Assembly: GCF_020386615.1 (NCBI RefSeq)
Contig: NZ_CP077769.1
Coordinates: forward strand, 2,914,001-2,978,000
DNA: 64,000 bases
Direction of reading: 5' to 3'
From: Chitinophaga pendula
Lineage (GTDB): Bacteria > Bacteroidota > Bacteroidia > Chitinophagales > Chitinophagaceae
In this document: in pieces, positions 43,044-51,212 of the stretch
How positions within the stretch are numbered: the first letter of the stretch is position 1
Layout of the letters: the number at the start of each line of letters is the position of its first letter
The notes under the pieces: model-generated
Told to the model about the DNA's origin: nothing
Seen by the model: only the letters and a program-made list of their open reading frames with translations
The model's database searches: none
Position numbers and translations under genes: made by a program

Positions 43044-43190
43044 ATGAAAAAGCAACGTTCTTCCAGACTTGCCTTGAAAAAGGTATGTATTGCTCATTTA
43101 ACCAAGACCGCTCAAGTCAGTCAGCCGAAACACCGGGAAACCTTCTTTGAACTTTGCACCTTAGACATTCCGCCTGTTTTGAAGCCGTAA
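43044..43190 (+). CDS. 48-aa peptide with lanthipeptide-like leader
   Basis: ATG 43044 opens MKKQRSSRLALKKVCIAHLT and the frame closes with TAA at 43188-43190. The N-terminal half follows the pattern MKK-basic-LxLKKxxIAxL, which is the leader of Bacteroidota class I lanthipeptide precursors (pinensin-type leaders in Chitinophaga are the nearest idea). The C-terminal half has Thr, Ser and a Cys (RETFFELCTLDIPPVLKP), so a single thioether ring is conceivable. No LanB, LanC, transporter or protease gene is near. It ends 4 bp from the convergent TPM gene. It may be an orphan precursor served by enzymes elsewhere, a regulatory peptide, or a chance frame. Confidence 0.55.
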   Translation: MKKQRSSRLALKKVCIAHLTKTAQVSQPKHRETFFELCTLDIPPVLKP

Positions 43191-43194
43191 CCGG

Positions 43195-44700
43195 CTACCA
43201 ATCGCCGCCGGCTCCTCCTCCACCGCTATCACCTCCTCCCCAATCGCTGCTGCCGCTATCGGAGCTCCCTCCTGAAGAGGAATAAGAGGAAGACGAAGAT
43301 GAGGATGATCCAGAAGAGGCGCTGGCGGCTACCACCATTGGAATAATATACTCTCCCATATCTACTTCATTACCACACTTACGGCATCTACGCATTTTTT
43401 TTCCTAATCCCTGGCTGGATATGGTGGCATGTTTGATGGTGACATCAAATGCTTTATCCAGGGTATGGAAGCTGCATGCTTCGCATATACCGTAGAATTT
43501 TGATGTTTTGCCTGGCCAGGGGACTATTTGGGTGGCTGTTCCGTCGGCATTACGCCATACGTCGTAGCTGACGGATTTTAATTTCCGTTCCAACCGTTGT
43601 CCATCGTTGAGGTATTTTGCTTCGCTGTTTGCCGAAACTCTTTGCAGGGGGTTACCTTGTTCGTCGTAGCGGGGGGCGAATCGGTGTTGCCAGTATTTGC
43701 GTTTTTTCTGCCAGCTGATGGCATGGAGCAGGAGGAATGGAGAAGCAGGTATCCATACTTTCCAATCCTTGTGCAGGGCCAGCATGGCTTCGTACTGTTT
43801 CCATTCATCGCTGAAGTAGCCCTCCAGGAAGCGGCTATATTTCCGGTAGAAATACCAGACCATGAAGGCGGTAAATATATATGCCCATATGGGCAGCCAT
43901 TCGAGTTTGAGGACGTAGCGCCACTTTTTGAACAGCATGATGCACAGGAGCAGGACTGCGATGGTTAACAGGGCGCTGCCGGCGGCGCTGATCAGTTTAT
44001 GTGTTTTGCCCTGGCTGAGGGAGGTTTTACTATTGGTCCTGCCGATGATGAAGCAGGCGATAGCGAAGCAGATGGCTATGACGGCTGTCATTATGTACCA
44101 TGATACTGGTTGGGGCCGGGTGCCGGCGCCTTTTTCCATGACCTGCCGGAGTTCTTCTTTTGCTTCCGGGGTGGTGAGGATACCGATGATGACGTTTACG
44201 GCATCGGTGATGCCCTCTGCATAGTGGTCTTCGCGGAATGCAGGTTTGAGCTGTTGTTCTCCGATCTGTTTGGAAACGGCATCGGACAGCAGGCCTTCTA
44301 CGCCATATCCGGTGATGAAGCGGTAGCGGTGGCGATCTTTTGCGATGAGCAGCAGCAGGCCATTGTCTGCTTTGCCGGCGCCGATCTTCCAGGTGCGGAA
44401 CAGGTTCATTGCGAAGGTGAAGTCATCCTGTTGGAGGTCGAAGTCGTTGACGATGACGATGGCCATCTGTACACCTGTTTCTTTTTCGAGGCGGGCGATC
44501 TCGCTGTTGATGGAGCTGACGCTGAGTTGATCGAGGATACCATCGGGGTTGCTGATATACCCGGTACCTGTTTTCTTGGGATCTGGTATCTGCTCTACGC
44601 TATATGCGACTTGTGCATAGGTGTGGAGGTTCAGGGAACAGATCAGCCAGCCGATGATGAGCCAGGCATGCTGTTGTAATAAAATCTTCTTCATAGACAA
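43195..44700 (-). CDS. TPM-domain membrane protein (YgcG/Psb32-like)
   Basis: The 501-aa protein has a signal peptide (WLIIGWLICSLNLHTYA), then a periplasmic TPM_phosphatase domain (about 45-165: GYISNPDGILDQLSVSSINSEIARLEKETGVQMAIVIV, GLLLLIAKDRHRYRFITGYGVEGLLSD). Next come helices near 198-217, 235-255 and 268-287, a zinc-ribbon-like pair of CxxC motifs (CEACSF; CRKCGNE) and a Ser- then Gly-rich tail ending GGGGAGGDW, typical of YgcG proteins. TPM proteins are linked to membrane-protein turnover and photosystem repair; the role in bacteria is uncertain. It is probably co-transcribed with the upstream aldolase gene (30-bp gap). Confidence 0.85.
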   Translation of the reverse strand: MSMKKILLQQHAWLIIGWLICSLNLHTYAQVAYSVEQIPDPKKTGTGYISNPDGILDQLSVSSINSEIARLEKETGVQMAIVIVNDFDLQQDDFTFAMNLFRTWKIGAGKADNGLLLLIAKDRHRYRFITGYGVEGLLSDAVSKQIGEQQLKPAFREDHYAEGITDAVNVIIGILTTPEAKEELRQVMEKGAGTRPQPVSWYIMTAVIAICFAIACFIIGRTNSKTSLSQGKTHKLISAAGSALLTIAVLLLCIMLFKKWRYVLKLEWLPIWAYIFTAFMVWYFYRKYSRFLEGYFSDEWKQYEAMLALHKDWKVWIPASPFLLLHAISWQKKRKYWQHRFAPRYDEQGNPLQRVSANSEAKYLNDGQRLERKLKSVSYDVWRNADGTATQIVPWPGKTSKFYGICEACSFHTLDKAFDVTIKHATISSQGLGKKMRRCRKCGNEVDMGEYIIPMVVAASASSGSSSSSSSSYSSSGGSSDSGSSDWGGGDSGGGGAGGDW

Positions 44701-44730
44701 TCAATACAGTACGGACGATGATGATCCAGG

Positions 44731-45921
44731 TTATGCTTTTTTTGCCTGCTCCAGGCTGTTGACAAAGGCATCGTACAACTGGGAGGAATCGCGGAGCGAT
44801 ATACTTTCGTTGACGAATAATCGGACTACGTCCTCTCCCATGCGACGGGGGATGACGATATTATGGGAAGTACGCAAAATGTTTGCCCATTTTGCGAGAT
44901 CGATGCCCGGCTGCAATTTCATATGGAAGATATTGGTGCCTTCGGGCAGGGCGGATATTTTCAGTTCGGCACGTTTGTTCAGCCGGTTGAACAAGGCGGA
45001 GGCGATGTCGGCGGCTTTTCTGATGCGGGCTTCGAATTGATCGATGGCATCGAGTGCCAGTGCGGCGTTGTGCCAGTTTTGATAGATGGCGCCCCCATGT
45101 ATTTTGATGAGGTGGTCCATTTTTTCTGTCAGGGCTTTATCGCCACAGAGTATGGCGCCGCTCATGGCGCCTAGGTATTTATATAATGATATATAGACGG
45201 TATCGAAGAGGGCGGCGTATTCTTTGAGGGGGATATTGCCGAATGCGGCGGCGAGGTGGAGGCGGGCGCCATCGAGGTGTAGTTTATATCCTTTCTGGCG
45301 GCACCATTCGGAGATGCGTTTGATTTCGTTGAAGGGTACCCGTTTGCCATCGCAGCGGCGTACGGGGCATTCGATGGAGACGGCGCCGATGCCGCTGTGG
45401 AACACTTCTTCTTTTTCCTGGTATTCGACTGCCTGCTGGAGGTCTTCGAGGGTAAAGGCCGGTGCTCCTTTGGCGAGGGGCATAAGGCGTTTTCCATGTA
45501 CGGACTGGGCGGCGTCGGCTTCATCGCGGAAGATGTGGCTGGTTTCCTGGACGAATATTTTGGTATTTTCTCCACTGAGGACTTTGAGTGCGAGTTGGTT
45601 GGCCATGGTGCCGGAGGGAAAAAATTTAGCACTTTCTTTTCCCATGATGTCAGCGCATCGTTTTTCCAGTGCTGCTACGACGCCGCTGCGGCCGTAGAAG
45701 TCGGCTTCGATGGCTTTTGTTTGTTGTATTTTTTGCAGTTGTGCCAGTTGTTCACCCGGGTTTACGAGGAGGGTATCGCTGACGAAGTTGACCATGGGTA
45801 GATCGGGCGGGATATTATCCTGGCTGTTTGCTATTGCCGCGGTCAGTGGTGCGGGGATGATCACGGGCAGTAGTGACAGGCCGGATGACCGTAGGAATTC
45901 GCGGCGGCGTATTTTTTCCAT
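44731..45921 (-). CDS. Tat-signal threonine aldolase/beta-eliminating lyase homologue
   Basis: A 396-aa PLP enzyme of the low-specificity L-threonine aldolase family: FYGRSGVVAALEKRCADI, FFPSGTMANQLAL near 101-113, KLHLDGARLH near 213-222 with Asp217, and SLYKYLGAMSGAIL near 245-258 with the PLP Lys248. It differs from the usual cytosolic enzyme by an N-terminus MEKIRRREFLRSSGLSLLPV, a twin-arginine signal. This predicts export of the folded, cofactor-loaded enzyme. Exported homologues occur in Bacteroidota, but their substrate is not settled. Confidence 0.85.
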   Translation of the reverse strand: MEKIRRREFLRSSGLSLLPVIIPAPLTAAIANSQDNIPPDLPMVNFVSDTLLVNPGEQLAQLQKIQQTKAIEADFYGRSGVVAALEKRCADIMGKESAKFFPSGTMANQLALKVLSGENTKIFVQETSHIFRDEADAAQSVHGKRLMPLAKGAPAFTLEDLQQAVEYQEKEEVFHSGIGAVSIECPVRRCDGKRVPFNEIKRISEWCRQKGYKLHLDGARLHLAAAFGNIPLKEYAALFDTVYISLYKYLGAMSGAILCGDKALTEKMDHLIKIHGGAIYQNWHNAALALDAIDQFEARIRKAADIASALFNRLNKRAELKISALPEGTNIFHMKLQPGIDLAKWANILRTSHNIVIPRRMGEDVVRLFVNESISLRDSSQLYDAFVNSLEQAKKA

Positions 45922-46048
45922 AGCGTATTAGATTGAGGCTTCTGTTGTTCTATGGGTATAAATATAGTCCGATAAATTGGAAATCCCGGCGGAAGCCGGG
46001 ATCTAATCGATATAAAAGAATGGCGAAAAGAAGAGGTTTGTAAAAAAG

Positions 46049-46092
46049 AAAAACAGCTACCGGAGAAATTTGGCTGAGTGGTAGCTGTTTTT
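46049..46092 (-). terminator. terminator after the 298-aa gene
   Basis: AAAAACAGCTACC (46049-46061) pairs with GGTAGCTGTTTTT (46080-46092) around an 18-nt loop, 61 bp downstream of the minus-strand stop at 46153. A and T tracts flank the stem. Confidence 0.7.
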
Positions 46093-46152
46093 GTGTGTGT
46101 GCATCAAGAGGGGTTCTCAAACAACCATACATAGGTGAATAACGGGATAGCC

Positions 46153-47049
46153 CTAGGGCAGATAGCAGAGGCCATATTGGCCGAAATTTCCTTTCCCGGA
46201 CTTTGAAATAGGCGTCAGTACGTTAAGCCAGTTAGACAACTGTGAGGTAGCCTTTCGGAATACGGAAGGTTTGATCACGATATTGAGCGTGGTACACGGA
46301 GCGATGGCTTTTCTGCCCGGCAGTAGTATACTGCGTTCGCTTTCTTCCCATATCAATTGTTTTTCCCGGTATACTTTGAAGTATACGTCGGGGCCAGCGT
46401 TGTTACTTTGTCGGTAGGCAGACTGACGCCCTTTGTCCCCCGTTATAATATTTTTATAATTCAGTTTGAATCTTCCTTGTGCGTTGGTGTAGGTACAACC
46501 GAGCATGCTACCATTTCGTGCGTTAAAGGCTTCTATTTTGAGCATGGGCTGACCTGCGCGGTATCCCTGAAATCGGACGGTGCCGGTGATGACCCAGGTA
46601 TTGAAGGATGCCCTGAGGGCGTTCCATTTATCGGAGGGGATGACGTAGGCGTATGCGGCTACGTATCCTCCGTTGGTATTTTTTTTCCAGTGCGGCGCGA
46701 TGCTGCTCAGGTGATAGTGTCTGGTTTCGCAGGCAGGTAGTTGTTTACCATGCAGGCAATCGATGCAGACATCTATTTCGAGCGGTTCGGTGAACAGGTG
46801 TATTTGTGGCCAGGAGATGCTGAAGTTGCCTTGAGTATCCAGTGTTCCTTCTGCCAGCAATCGTTTTCCTTTTTCAGCCACCTCTTTATCTGTGAGTTGT
46901 CTGAGATCGTTATACATGTCTTTTCGGGCGTTTGCCCATGTTTTGCCGGATAGTTCCGGGAGGTATACTCTCACTTGCGCGTTTGCCAGCGGCTCGATGC
47001 CATCATCACAGATCAGCGCAGAGATGTTTCCTATTAACAGGTAACTCAT
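46153..47049 (-). CDS. hypothetical protein with two Ig/transthyretin-like domains
   Basis: A 298-aa protein with no signal peptide. Residues 1-110 and about 145-265 each look like a beta-sandwich of the carboxypeptidase-regulatory/transthyretin type: LIGNISALICDDGIEPLANAQVRVYLPE with GTLDTQGNFSISWP in the first, and ITGTVRFQGYRAGQPMLKIEAFN with GCTYTNAQGRFKLNY in the second. Such modules often sit in surface proteins, yet no export signal is seen. No family name is recognised and the neighbours give no clue. A TAGTTTTG match on the minus strand (47156-47163) could be its -7 element. Confidence 0.6.
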   Translation of the reverse strand: MSYLLIGNISALICDDGIEPLANAQVRVYLPELSGKTWANARKDMYNDLRQLTDKEVAEKGKRLLAEGTLDTQGNFSISWPQIHLFTEPLEIDVCIDCLHGKQLPACETRHYHLSSIAPHWKKNTNGGYVAAYAYVIPSDKWNALRASFNTWVITGTVRFQGYRAGQPMLKIEAFNARNGSMLGCTYTNAQGRFKLNYKNIITGDKGRQSAYRQSNNAGPDVYFKVYREKQLIWEESERSILLPGRKAIAPCTTLNIVIKPSVFRKATSQLSNWLNVLTPISKSGKGNFGQYGLCYLP

Positions 47050-47464
47050 AGTTGTAAGTTTTAAAAGGGGGTTAACGAGCTGAACCTATTGTGGCTGTAA
47101 ATGGTGACAGCCGCACCCTCTGCTTACATACTGAAAACAAACATGGAAAAAAGGCCAAAACTAGGCGACCGGGATACACTTCTGGTTGATAATTACCTCT
47201 CTTTCACTAATGCAAAGGTGGGGTAGAAAGCTCATCGGGACAAGCGTTAAGCTGCTGTAAATTTGAAATGCGTATTTATACGCATTTTTTCGAGAAAGTT
47301 ACTGATCTGTGGATATGGGGATGGGAATAAAAAGCGTGTTGAGCTGTGCCTACAGGGCCTGTGTCAAAATTGCGGAAAATTCATGACACAAAAATGTTAT
47401 GCGGGTGCGATAGTGCATAAGTAATTATTTATAATAATTTTACCGCACTAAAAACTATACCCAC
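47050..47464. other. divergent regulatory gap with a 22-bp palindrome
   Basis: 415 bp between divergent genes. It contains a possible minus-strand -7 element (TAGTTTTG, 47156-47163) and the palindrome at 47266-47287. An AT-rich stretch precedes the ATG at 47465. No gene or structured RNA was recognised. Confidence 0.5.
47266..47287. promoter_or_regulatory. 22-bp palindrome ahead of the two-component operon
   Basis: AAATGCGTAT and ATACGCATTT flank a TT centre: a perfect inverted repeat about 180 bp upstream of the 153-aa gene. Three further T residues follow. It could be an operator for a dimeric regulator, for instance the response regulator encoded in the operon, or a small terminator. Confidence 0.45.
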
Positions 47465-47926
47465 ATGAGTACTAACGAAATGAAGAAGAAGAAAATTGAA
47501 TTTCCTACGGATGTAGGGGAATTCGTGCCCATTGACAAATGTAACAAATGGAGAGATAAGTATGATGAGCAGCATCAACGGCAGCGAAAGCAGGAAAAGT
47601 TCGTAAAGGCTTATTTTTTCGGGAAGGACAAGATACAGCATTTGCTGGACTACAAAAATGCGGTAGGTATCCGTATTTATTATGGTATTGATGTTGACGG
47701 TGATGGTATTGAGGACAAGAAAATGATCATATTTCCAGTGGATAAGCATGGAAAAGATATACACATCAAGCCTTTCAAAGTGAAGGCAAAACTGGAAGCG
47801 GCGGACCTGTCCGAGCCTGCTGAGTCGGCGGATTTTTCCGTAGCCAAGGCGGCCCCACCGATGGAGGATGATCCATTCAATGGCGGTGGCATGGATGGCG
47901 GATGGCCCTGTCCAGATCATTGTTAA
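47465..47926 (+). CDS. hypothetical 153-aa protein ahead of the sensor operon
   Basis: A soluble protein with a basic N-terminus (MSTNEMKKKKIEFPTDV), a charged helical stretch (WRDKYDEQHQRQRKQEKF) and a beta-rich middle (FFGKDKIQHLLDY, YYGIDVDGDGIEDKKMIIFPVD). The DVDGDGIED loop resembles an EF-hand/dockerin-type calcium loop. The end is Gly-rich with two Cys (GGMDGGWPCPDHC). No family is recognised. It precedes the 7-TM gene by 19 bp on the same strand and so is probably part of the sensor operon. Confidence 0.6.
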   Translation: MSTNEMKKKKIEFPTDVGEFVPIDKCNKWRDKYDEQHQRQRKQEKFVKAYFFGKDKIQHLLDYKNAVGIRIYYGIDVDGDGIEDKKMIIFPVDKHGKDIHIKPFKVKAKLEAADLSEPAESADFSVAKAAPPMEDDPFNGGGMDGGWPCPDHC

Positions 47927-47945
47927 GTCTAAACCAATCGGATAG

Positions 47946-48626
47946 GTGACAACATTAAAAGCAGTAAGCGTGAATATATTTTATGCAATGCTGGGGATCG
48001 AATGTTTACTTTTGATCCCCTTCAGCATAAAATGGAATCAATTAGATCGGTCAGCCAAGTCTATTTATTATTATCTGATCAGCAGTATCATTTTTGCCGG
48101 AGGTTCTATACTGCTCTCCCACTTTCATCATAACAACATGTGGTTGTTTACGATCATGCATTATCTGCAGTTTGCGATCCTTTCTCTTTTTTACATACAG
48201 GTAATACGGCAACCGGCAGTTAAGTTGGGTATTAAGATTGCGGTAGGTGTTGTATTATTTGTGGTATTAGCTGATTTTTTTGTGTTGGAGGGGAAAGGCT
48301 TTTTTAATTCCATTTCTGCAACCGTCCGGAATACTATCCTTATTACTTATGGCATTGTATTTTTCTGGCAATTATTACGTGATGACGACCTGATAAGGCG
48401 TTCCATTTACATTAACTCCTTACCTTCTTTCTGGTTTAATGCCGGACTTTTTATTTATCTGTGTAGTTCATTTCTATTTGGTCTGAGTGCAAATTTTCTG
48501 CACGGCACTTCTCCTGCCGAGAAAGAGTTAACCCTGGTGGTACTGGCATTTAATTATGTAGCTGGTATAATTCAGATATTTCTTTTTTATCTTGGGCTTC
48601 AAAAGATCAAAAAGGCGAGGACATGA
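47946..48626 (+). CDS. seven-helix membrane protein of the sensor operon
   Basis: The 226-aa product has about seven transmembrane helices, from NIFYAMLGIECLLLIPF to LVVLAFNYVAGIIQIFLFYLG. The frame opens with GTG at 47946; another GTG a few codons on is possible. Its stop overlaps the kinase start (ATGA at 48623-48626), which points to coupled synthesis. It looks like a 7TM sensory module encoded separately from its kinase. No family name is recognised; the ligand is unknown. Confidence 0.65.
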   Translation: MTTLKAVSVNIFYAMLGIECLLLIPFSIKWNQLDRSAKSIYYYLISSIIFAGGSILLSHFHHNNMWLFTIMHYLQFAILSLFYIQVIRQPAVKLGIKIAVGVVLFVVLADFFVLEGKGFFNSISATVRNTILITYGIVFFWQLLRDDDLIRRSIYINSLPSFWFNAGLFIYLCSSFLFGLSANFLHGTSPAEKELTLVVLAFNYVAGIIQIFLFYLGLQKIKKART

Positions 48627-49459
48627 TGAACATAGTGGATATACTGGTGGTTGGTACCGCGTTCATGTTCACCTTGGGGGTACTGGTAGTGATACTGGTC
48701 ATTCTTCAGCAGAAGCAGGTAATACAGCACAAACTGGCTTTACGGGACAAGGATCTGTTACTGCAACGGGAACGGCTGGTGGCTGTTCTCCAGGGGCAGG
48801 AGCTGGAGCGTAAGCGTATTGCGGAGGATCTGCATGATGAGGTGGGGGCACAATTGTCGGTGTTAAAGCTGAACATTGGTCAGTTGCAGCATCATCTGAA
48901 GAATGGCAATGGGGAGATGGAGCGGTTGAAGGAGACCAAGGACTTTACGGATACGATTATCCAGCAGTTACGTTTTATCAGTCAGAGTCTGCATCCGCAG
49001 GCGTTGGAAAACCTGGGGTTATCTCATGCGTTGGATTCTTTCTGCAGCCTGATGAACAAGAACAAGCAGGTGCAGATCTCTTATAAGACCTGTGGTAATA
49101 CGCACCAGGTGGATAAGGAGAAGGCGTTGAACGTGTATCGTGTGGTGCAGGAGCTTATTAATAATATCCTGAAGCATGCGCAGGCGTCGCATATCCTGAT
49201 CACTTACCAGAGTACGGCGAGTATGCTGACCATTCATGTGGAGGATGATGGTAATGGTCAGTTGTTGCGGACGTTGGATGAGTCGCGTAAGAAGACGGGC
49301 AGTTTGGGTATGAAAAACATTGAGAGCCGGTTAAATATTATAGGCGGGGCTATCCGTTTCAGCGGGAAGGAGCCTCATGGTACAATTGCTGAGATCAAAT
49401 TGGAAAACTATCAACCTATGCAGGAAGCGCCTGTTTCCAGGTCTTTAACCCCCTTTTAG
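48623..49459 (+). CDS. sensor histidine kinase, HisKA_3 type
   Basis: The 278-aa kinase has one N-terminal helix (about 5-28), a short coiled linker and a HisKA_3 dimerisation domain with phospho-acceptor His71 (RIAEDLHDEVGAQLSVLK). The HATPase_c domain has an N box (VVQELINNILKHAQASH), a G1 box (VEDDGNG) and a G2 region (SLGMKNIESRLNIIGG). There is no periplasmic sensor, so signal input probably comes from the coupled 7-TM protein. It is the NarL-class partner of the response regulator 140 bp downstream. Confidence 0.92.
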   Translation: MMNIVDILVVGTAFMFTLGVLVVILVILQQKQVIQHKLALRDKDLLLQRERLVAVLQGQELERKRIAEDLHDEVGAQLSVLKLNIGQLQHHLKNGNGEMERLKETKDFTDTIIQQLRFISQSLHPQALENLGLSHALDSFCSLMNKNKQVQISYKTCGNTHQVDKEKALNVYRVVQELINNILKHAQASHILITYQSTASMLTIHVEDDGNGQLLRTLDESRKKTGSLGMKNIESRLNIIGGAIRFSGKEPHGTIAEIKLENYQPMQEAPVSRSLTPF

Positions 49460-49599
49460 GGCACCGATAATTCCGGGAATCTGAAAACATTACTTGGCAT
49501 GAATATGACTAATGCAGTAACTTGCTCATTATTAATGGTTAAACAGCCATCTTTAATGCAAACTGTCATTTTAATAACAAGCAATAAAACGTCCCCCCT

Positions 49600-50262
49600 A
49601 TGGCGAACCATATCAAAGTAGCTATTGCGGATGATCATAAAATATTTCGCAGTGGCGTGATCAATACGCTGGTTCCATATGATAACATCAATGTTGTGCT
49701 GGAGGCAGAGGATGGTGCTCATTTGCTGGAGCACCTGGATGAGCATTTGCCGGATGTGATCCTGATGGATCTGAAGATGCCTAATATGGATGGGATACAG
49801 GCGACTATCCGGGTGAAGGAGAAGTATCCGCAGATGAAGATCATTATACTGACGATGTTTGAGGATGACAATTTTATTGTCCACCTGGTAGAGAACGGGG
49901 CGAATGCGTATCTGTTGAAGAATGCGGAGCCGGAGGAGATCTACGAGGCTATCTGCACTACGTATGATAAGGGTTTCTATTTCAATGAGAATGTGAACCT
50001 GGCATTGCTGAAGAAGGTATTGCATAAGAGCAAGCAGCAGTTCAAGCCGACGTTCAACAATAACGAGATACAGTTGAATGAGCGGGAGCTGGAGGTATTG
50101 CGTCTTATTTGCAATGAGTGTACGACGCAGGAGATCTCTGAGCAGATCTTTCTAAGTCCTCGTACGGTGGAGGGTATACGGCAGAAATTGCTGGAGAAGC
50201 TGAATGTAAAAAATACGGTAGGGCTGGTGTTGTACGCTTTCCGGAATGGCATGATAGAATAG
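49600..50262 (+). CDS. NarL/FixJ-family response regulator
   Basis: The 220-aa regulator has a receiver domain with Asp11, Asp12 and phospho-acceptor Asp57 (VILMDLKMPNMDG), a Thr in ILTMFEDD and Lys near 108 (YLLKNAE). A LuxR-type helix-turn-helix follows at about 152-212 (LNERELEVLRLICNECTTQEISEQIFLSPRTVEGIRQKL). It follows the kinase gene and is its likely partner. Targets are unknown. The 47266-47287 palindrome upstream of the operon is one candidate site. Confidence 0.93.
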   Translation: MANHIKVAIADDHKIFRSGVINTLVPYDNINVVLEAEDGAHLLEHLDEHLPDVILMDLKMPNMDGIQATIRVKEKYPQMKIIILTMFEDDNFIVHLVENGANAYLLKNAEPEEIYEAICTTYDKGFYFNENVNLALLKKVLHKSKQQFKPTFNNNEIQLNERELEVLRLICNECTTQEISEQIFLSPRTVEGIRQKLLEKLNVKNTVGLVLYAFRNGMIE

Positions 50263-50281
50263 CAGAATTAAACACCCTAAT

Positions 50282-51124
50282 ATGAAAACGTTACGTTACT
50301 TTACCCTTGCGGGCTGTGCGCTGATGTGCTGGGCACAAACATCGGTGGCACAGGGTCTGAAAACGCCCGCGCCCTCTCCTGCTCAGACTATTAAACAGGA
50401 CTTTGCACTTTCTTCTGTAGAGGTTAGTTATTCCCGTCCGGCGATAAAAGGCCGTACGGTGATGGGCGACCTGGTTCCATATGGCAAGGTATGGAGAACC
50501 GGTGCTAATAATGCGACTACGATCACTTTCGGTGAGGATGTGATCTTCGGCGGTACCCCTGTAAAAGCAGGTAAGTATGGTTTGCTGACTATTCCGGGCC
50601 AACGCGAGTGGACGGTGATCCTGAGCAAGAGCCTGGATGTGACCTCTCCTTCTGCTTACAAGCAGGAGAACGATGTGGTTCGTGTGAAGGTAGCTCCTGT
50701 GGAGATGCCATTTGCGGTAGAGAGCTTTATGATCAACTTTGACGAGATCAGTGCGGATAAGATGACCATGATGCTGTTGTGGGATCGTATATTGGTACCT
50801 GTTGAGATCAAAGCGGAGATCGACGGTAAGATCGCTGCTGCTATTGATGCTGCGATGAAAGGTGACAAGAAGCCTTATTTCCAGGCGGCTATGTTCTATA
50901 TGGAGACTGGCCGTGATAAGAAGCAGGCGCTTGCATGGCTGGATGCTGCTGCCAAGGAGAACCCGAAAGCTTTCTGGGTATTCCATAATAAGGCGAAGCT
51001 GCAGGCTGCTATGGGCGACAAAGCCGGTGCGAAAGCTACTGCGCTTCAGTCTATCGAACTGGCTAAAGCTGCCGGTAACGATGACTATGTAGCGTTGAAC
51101 AACAAACTGATCGCTACTTTGTAG
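50282..51124 (+). CDS. DUF2911 domain secreted protein
   Basis: The signal peptide (FTLAGCALMCWAQTSVAQ) is followed by the DUF2911 domain at about 35-180: DFALSSVEVSYSRPAIKGRTVMG, PYGKVWRTGANNATTITFGEDV, VKAGKYGLLTIPGQREWTVILSK. A TPR-like helical tail follows (YFQAAMFYMETGRDKKQALAWLDAA). It is probably a periplasmic or outer-membrane-associated protein of unknown function that is common in Bacteroidota. It begins 20 bp after the response regulator, but the strong codon bias suggests higher expression and perhaps its own promoter. Confidence 0.88.
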   Translation: MKTLRYFTLAGCALMCWAQTSVAQGLKTPAPSPAQTIKQDFALSSVEVSYSRPAIKGRTVMGDLVPYGKVWRTGANNATTITFGEDVIFGGTPVKAGKYGLLTIPGQREWTVILSKSLDVTSPSAYKQENDVVRVKVAPVEMPFAVESFMINFDEISADKMTMMLLWDRILVPVEIKAEIDGKIAAAIDAAMKGDKKPYFQAAMFYMETGRDKKQALAWLDAAAKENPKAFWVFHNKAKLQAAMGDKAGAKATALQSIELAKAAGNDDYVALNNKLIATL

Positions 51125-51151
51125 TTGATACCCTTACTATCTCATTAAATG

Positions 51152-51180
51152 GAAGGGCTGACCGTGATGGTCAGCCCTTC
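51152..51180. terminator. terminator between the DUF2911 and symporter genes
   Basis: GAAGGGCTGACC (51152-51163) pairs perfectly with GGTCAGCCCTTC (51169-51180) around a GTGAT loop, between convergent genes. The stem closely resembles the terminator at 24217-24239. Confidence 0.8.
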
Positions 51181-51212
51181 TTCGTTATGAGATCGTATGT
51201 CGGTGTGTATGA

